NCBI GenBank assembly: GCA_018610095.1
Contig: JAHEOB010000067.1
Location: forward strand, 1 to 7,163
Direction of reading: 5' to 3'
DNA from: Halothece sp. MAG
GTDB taxonomy: Bacteria > Cyanobacteriota > Cyanobacteriia > Cyanobacteriales > Rubidibacteraceae
Length of the DNA: 7,163 nt
Positions 5,416 to 7,163 of the stretch are shown piece after piece; the stretch's first letter is position 1; every line of letters starts with the position of its first letter. The notes under the pieces are model-generated. The model made no database searches, was not told where the DNA came from, and saw nothing but the letters and a program-made list of their open reading frames with translations. A program made the position numbers and the translations under genes.

Positions 5416-6656
5416 AACAGGTATCGCCAATCCATGTGGTAGGTGTGGGTTTAAATGGCAAAGCGGGATTAACTGAAGACGTGAAAACCATTGTCGAACA
5501 AGCAACAGTATTAGTAGGAAGTGAACGGCAATTAAGTTATTTTCCGAATACAACTGCTAAACAAATTCTGTTAGGAAATTTTAAGGAAACGATCGCGCAA
5601 ATTCAAAGTTATTTTCAAGCACAAGAACAGATTGTCATTCTAACCAGTGGCGATCCCTTATTTTTTGGCTTAGGGCGATTATTATTAGAACATTTCCCCC
5701 CCCATCAATTAGTATTTTATCCTCATTTATCTTCTCTCCAACTTGCCTTTAATCGTGTCAAAATTCCTTGGCAAGATGCAACCTTAATTAGTGCCCATGG
5801 GCGCAATACAGAAGCGTTAATTAAAGCACTACAACGAGGCGATGAAAAAATTGGCATTCTAACGGATTATCAAAATAGCCCAAGCGCGATCGCGCAATTA
5901 ATGACAGCATTAGACTTACCTTATCGTTATCAATTTTGGGTTTGCGAAAATTTAGAAGGAGAGGAAGAAAATTGTCAATGCTTTGATGTCGAAACAGTTA
6001 AGAATCGTCAATTTTCCTTTTTAAATGTGGTGATATTACTCCGAGAAGCTTCACCCATTCCTGATGTTGAAACGTTGCCACAATTGGGATTATCTGATGA
6101 GGTATTTTTAAGTTTCCCTGATCGCCCAGGGTTAATGACAAAACGGGAAATTCGCGCTCTTATTTTAGCAGAATTAGCATTACAACCAAAACAAATTATT
6201 TGGGATATTGGGGCAGGTACGGGTGCCGTTGCCATTGAAATTGCCCGTTTATTTCCCACCTCTCAAATCTATGCCATCGAACAAACAGCAATGGGAGTAT
6301 CTCTGATTCAACAAAATTGTCAACGATTAAATGTTACTAATGTGGCAGCGATTCAAGGAAAAGTGCCTACAACGGTTCCCAATTCTGCACCACCGCAACG
6401 AATATTTATTGGTGGAACAGGGGGCAATTTAACGGAAATTTTAGATGAATGTCAAAAACAATTAGCAACCGGTGGAAAACTCGTTTTTGCCCTTGCTACA
6501 TTAGAAAATTTAGCATTAACGCGACAATGGTTAAAAGAAAATCAATGGCGCGATCGGGCACTACAAGTGCAAATTTCTCGTTCCATTCCCATTGCTAATT
6601 TGACTCGCTTTTCGCCACTCAATCCTGTCACTCTGATTAGTGCATGGCGAGAGTAA
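5412..6656 (+). CDS. cobL: Precorrin-6Y C5,15-methyltransferase, CbiE-CbiT fusion
   Basis: A 414-residue bifunctional enzyme of typical CobL length. It methylates precorrin-6Y at C-5 and C-15 using S-adenosylmethionine and removes the acetate carboxyl at C-12, giving precorrin-8X, the substrate of CobH encoded just upstream. Residues 1-210 are the CbiE half, a tetrapyrrole methylase fold with VVGVGLNGKAGLT (9-21), VGSERQLSYF (35-44) and ILTSGDPLFFGLGR (76-89). Residues about 230-414 are the CbiT half, a class I methyltransferase with FPDRPGLMTKREIRAL (235-250), the SAM-binding motif WDIGAGTGAVAIE (264-276) and RIFIGGTGGNL (330-340). The ATG overlaps the cobH stop (ATGA) and lacks a strong ribosome site, so translation is probably coupled. 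A run of eight C lies at 5696-5703 in the CbiE half. HIP1 is present at 5886. Confidence 0.95.
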   Translation: MKQVSPIHVVGVGLNGKAGLTEDVKTIVEQATVLVGSERQLSYFPNTTAKQILLGNFKETIAQIQSYFQAQEQIVILTSGDPLFFGLGRLLLEHFPPHQLVFYPHLSSLQLAFNRVKIPWQDATLISAHGRNTEALIKALQRGDEKIGILTDYQNSPSAIAQLMTALDLPYRYQFWVCENLEGEEENCQCFDVETVKNRQFSFLNVVILLREASPIPDVETLPQLGLSDEVFLSFPDRPGLMTKREIRALILAELALQPKQIIWDIGAGTGAVAIEIARLFPTSQIYAIEQTAMGVSLIQQNCQRLNVTNVAAIQGKVPTTVPNSAPPQRIFIGGTGGNLTEILDECQKQLATGGKLVFALATLENLALTRQWLKENQWRDRALQVQISRSIPIANLTRFSPLNPVTLISAWRE

Positions 6657-6692
6657 TCAGATTTTACTGCTATATTATCTAATATTTGATTA
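6654..6692. terminator. AT-rich inverted repeat between convergent genes
   Basis: TAATCAGAT (6654-6662, containing the cobL stop) can pair with ATTTGATTA (6684-6692) over nine positions with one G-T pair, around a 21-nt loop. It fills the 39-nt gap between cobL and the leftward helicase gene, where a shared terminator would be expected. The stem is AT-rich and the loop long, so this is weak. Confidence 0.25.
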
Positions 6693-6695
6693 GCG

Positions 6696-7163
6696 TTAAT
6701 CTTGCTGTTGATCTATCTGATAGGTTTCACCTTTTTCTGCTGCTTTGGGAAGCGAAGAAGATTGATCTCTTTTCTGGGAAAACATATCCCGTTGATGGGA
6801 TTTTCCTCGTCGGCGTTCCGAGGTTCGTTCTTCACTGGTATTTTCTGCAATCACTTCATATAAAATCGCTTGTTTTTCTGGGGTATTTCCTTTTATTAAA
6901 ACACGCCCTAACCGTTGCACATATTCTCGTGTTGAGCCCGTTCCTGATAAAATAATAGCAATTCTCGCTTCGGGAACATCTACCCCTTCATTGAGAACAT
7001 GAGAGGCAACAAGGATTTTATAATCTCCTGTTTTAAATTTTTGTAGAATAAAGTGCCGTTCTTTAACAGGAGTTTGATGGGTAATCGCAGGAATTAAAAA
7101 GTTTTGGGAAATCCGATACACCGTTGCATTATCATTGGTAAAAATTAACATCGGTTCCGGAGA
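6696..7163 (-). CDS. C-terminal part of an XPB/SSL2-like SF2 helicase (cut by right edge)
   Basis: The frame is open to the window edge, so the 5' end is missing; the first visible residues are SPEPMLIFTND. About 155 residues remain, belonging to the second RecA-like domain of a DEAD/DEAH helicase of the COG1061 (SSL2) type, which uses ATP to remodel or unwind DNA. Visible elements are PMLIFTNDNATVYRIS (motif IV region), HVLNEGVDVPEARIAI (motif V) and STREYVQRLGRVLIKG (motif VI). A charged C-terminal tail follows (ENTSEERTSERRRGKSHQ and onward). Motif VI normally reads QRxGRxxR; here the last position is Ile (ATA codon, 6894-6896) where AGA would give Arg. The methionine at 7151 is internal rather than the start. 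The gene is convergent with cobL, 39 nt apart. The exact role, such as repair or restriction-linked, cannot be fixed from this fragment. Confidence 0.85.
   Translation of the reverse strand, partial: SPEPMLIFTNDNATVYRISQNFLIPAITHQTPVKERHFILQKFKTGDYKILVASHVLNEGVDVPEARIAIILSGTGSTREYVQRLGRVLIKGNTPEKQAILYEVIAENTSEERTSERRRGKSHQRDMFSQKRDQSSSLPKAAEKGETYQIDQQQD

Noticed and set aside
6686..6955. Forward 89-residue ORF opposite the helicase gene
   Set aside because: It lies antisense to a clear helicase domain with recognisable motifs, and its translation resembles no family; it is a shadow frame.

Overview
The window looks like ordinary chromosome of an AT-rich cyanobacterium. Three things point that way. 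There are four perfect copies of the octamer GCGATCGC (HIP1, a cyanobacterial signature) in about 7 kb, plus several partial GATCG-rich variants. The cobalamin genes are of the fused CbiE-CbiT type. The remaining gene set is one often met in unicellular cyanobacteria: an antiporter with USP tail, holA, a DUF1868/2H protein and an SSL2-type helicase. A halotolerant genus such as Halothece or Dactylococcopsis is possible, but that is a guess. I see no IS element, phage gene, CRISPR array, tRNA or rRNA.

Layout. Positions 1-206 are mostly non-coding, with a possible 3' tail of a rightward gene (to 82) and a strong hairpin at 110-164. A leftward block follows. In its direction of transcription it runs holA (DNA polymerase III delta, from 3885), a CPA2-type cation/proton antiporter with C-terminal universal-stress-protein domains (from 2748), then a small secreted PepSY protein (from 470). 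These three are spaced by 162 and 211 nt and need not be one operon. From 3959 a rightward block begins, divergent from holA across a 73-nt gap: a DUF1868/2H phosphoesterase-like protein with a TTG start, cobH/cbiC, and cobL (cbiE-cbiT fusion). cobH and cobL overlap by ATGA. The last gene, leftward and cut by the right edge, is the C-terminal part of an XPB/SSL2-like superfamily 2 helicase, convergent with cobL.

How the genes work together. CobL makes precorrin-8X by two methylations and a decarboxylation, and CobH consumes it by methyl migration. The pair therefore covers two successive corrin-ring steps, with coupled translation. The 2H protein lies 35 nt upstream and may share the transcript, but no biochemical link is known to me. 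The other genes serve unrelated housekeeping roles: ion homeostasis, clamp loading, and repair or helicase activity.

No new biological system is evident. The points most worth checking are residue-level: an Asn where related antiporters usually carry the ion-binding Asp, and an Ile in place of the last Arg of helicase motif VI. Next come a possible 16-codon leader ORF whose stop overlaps the PepSY ribosome binding site, and a smaller leader ORF ahead of holA.
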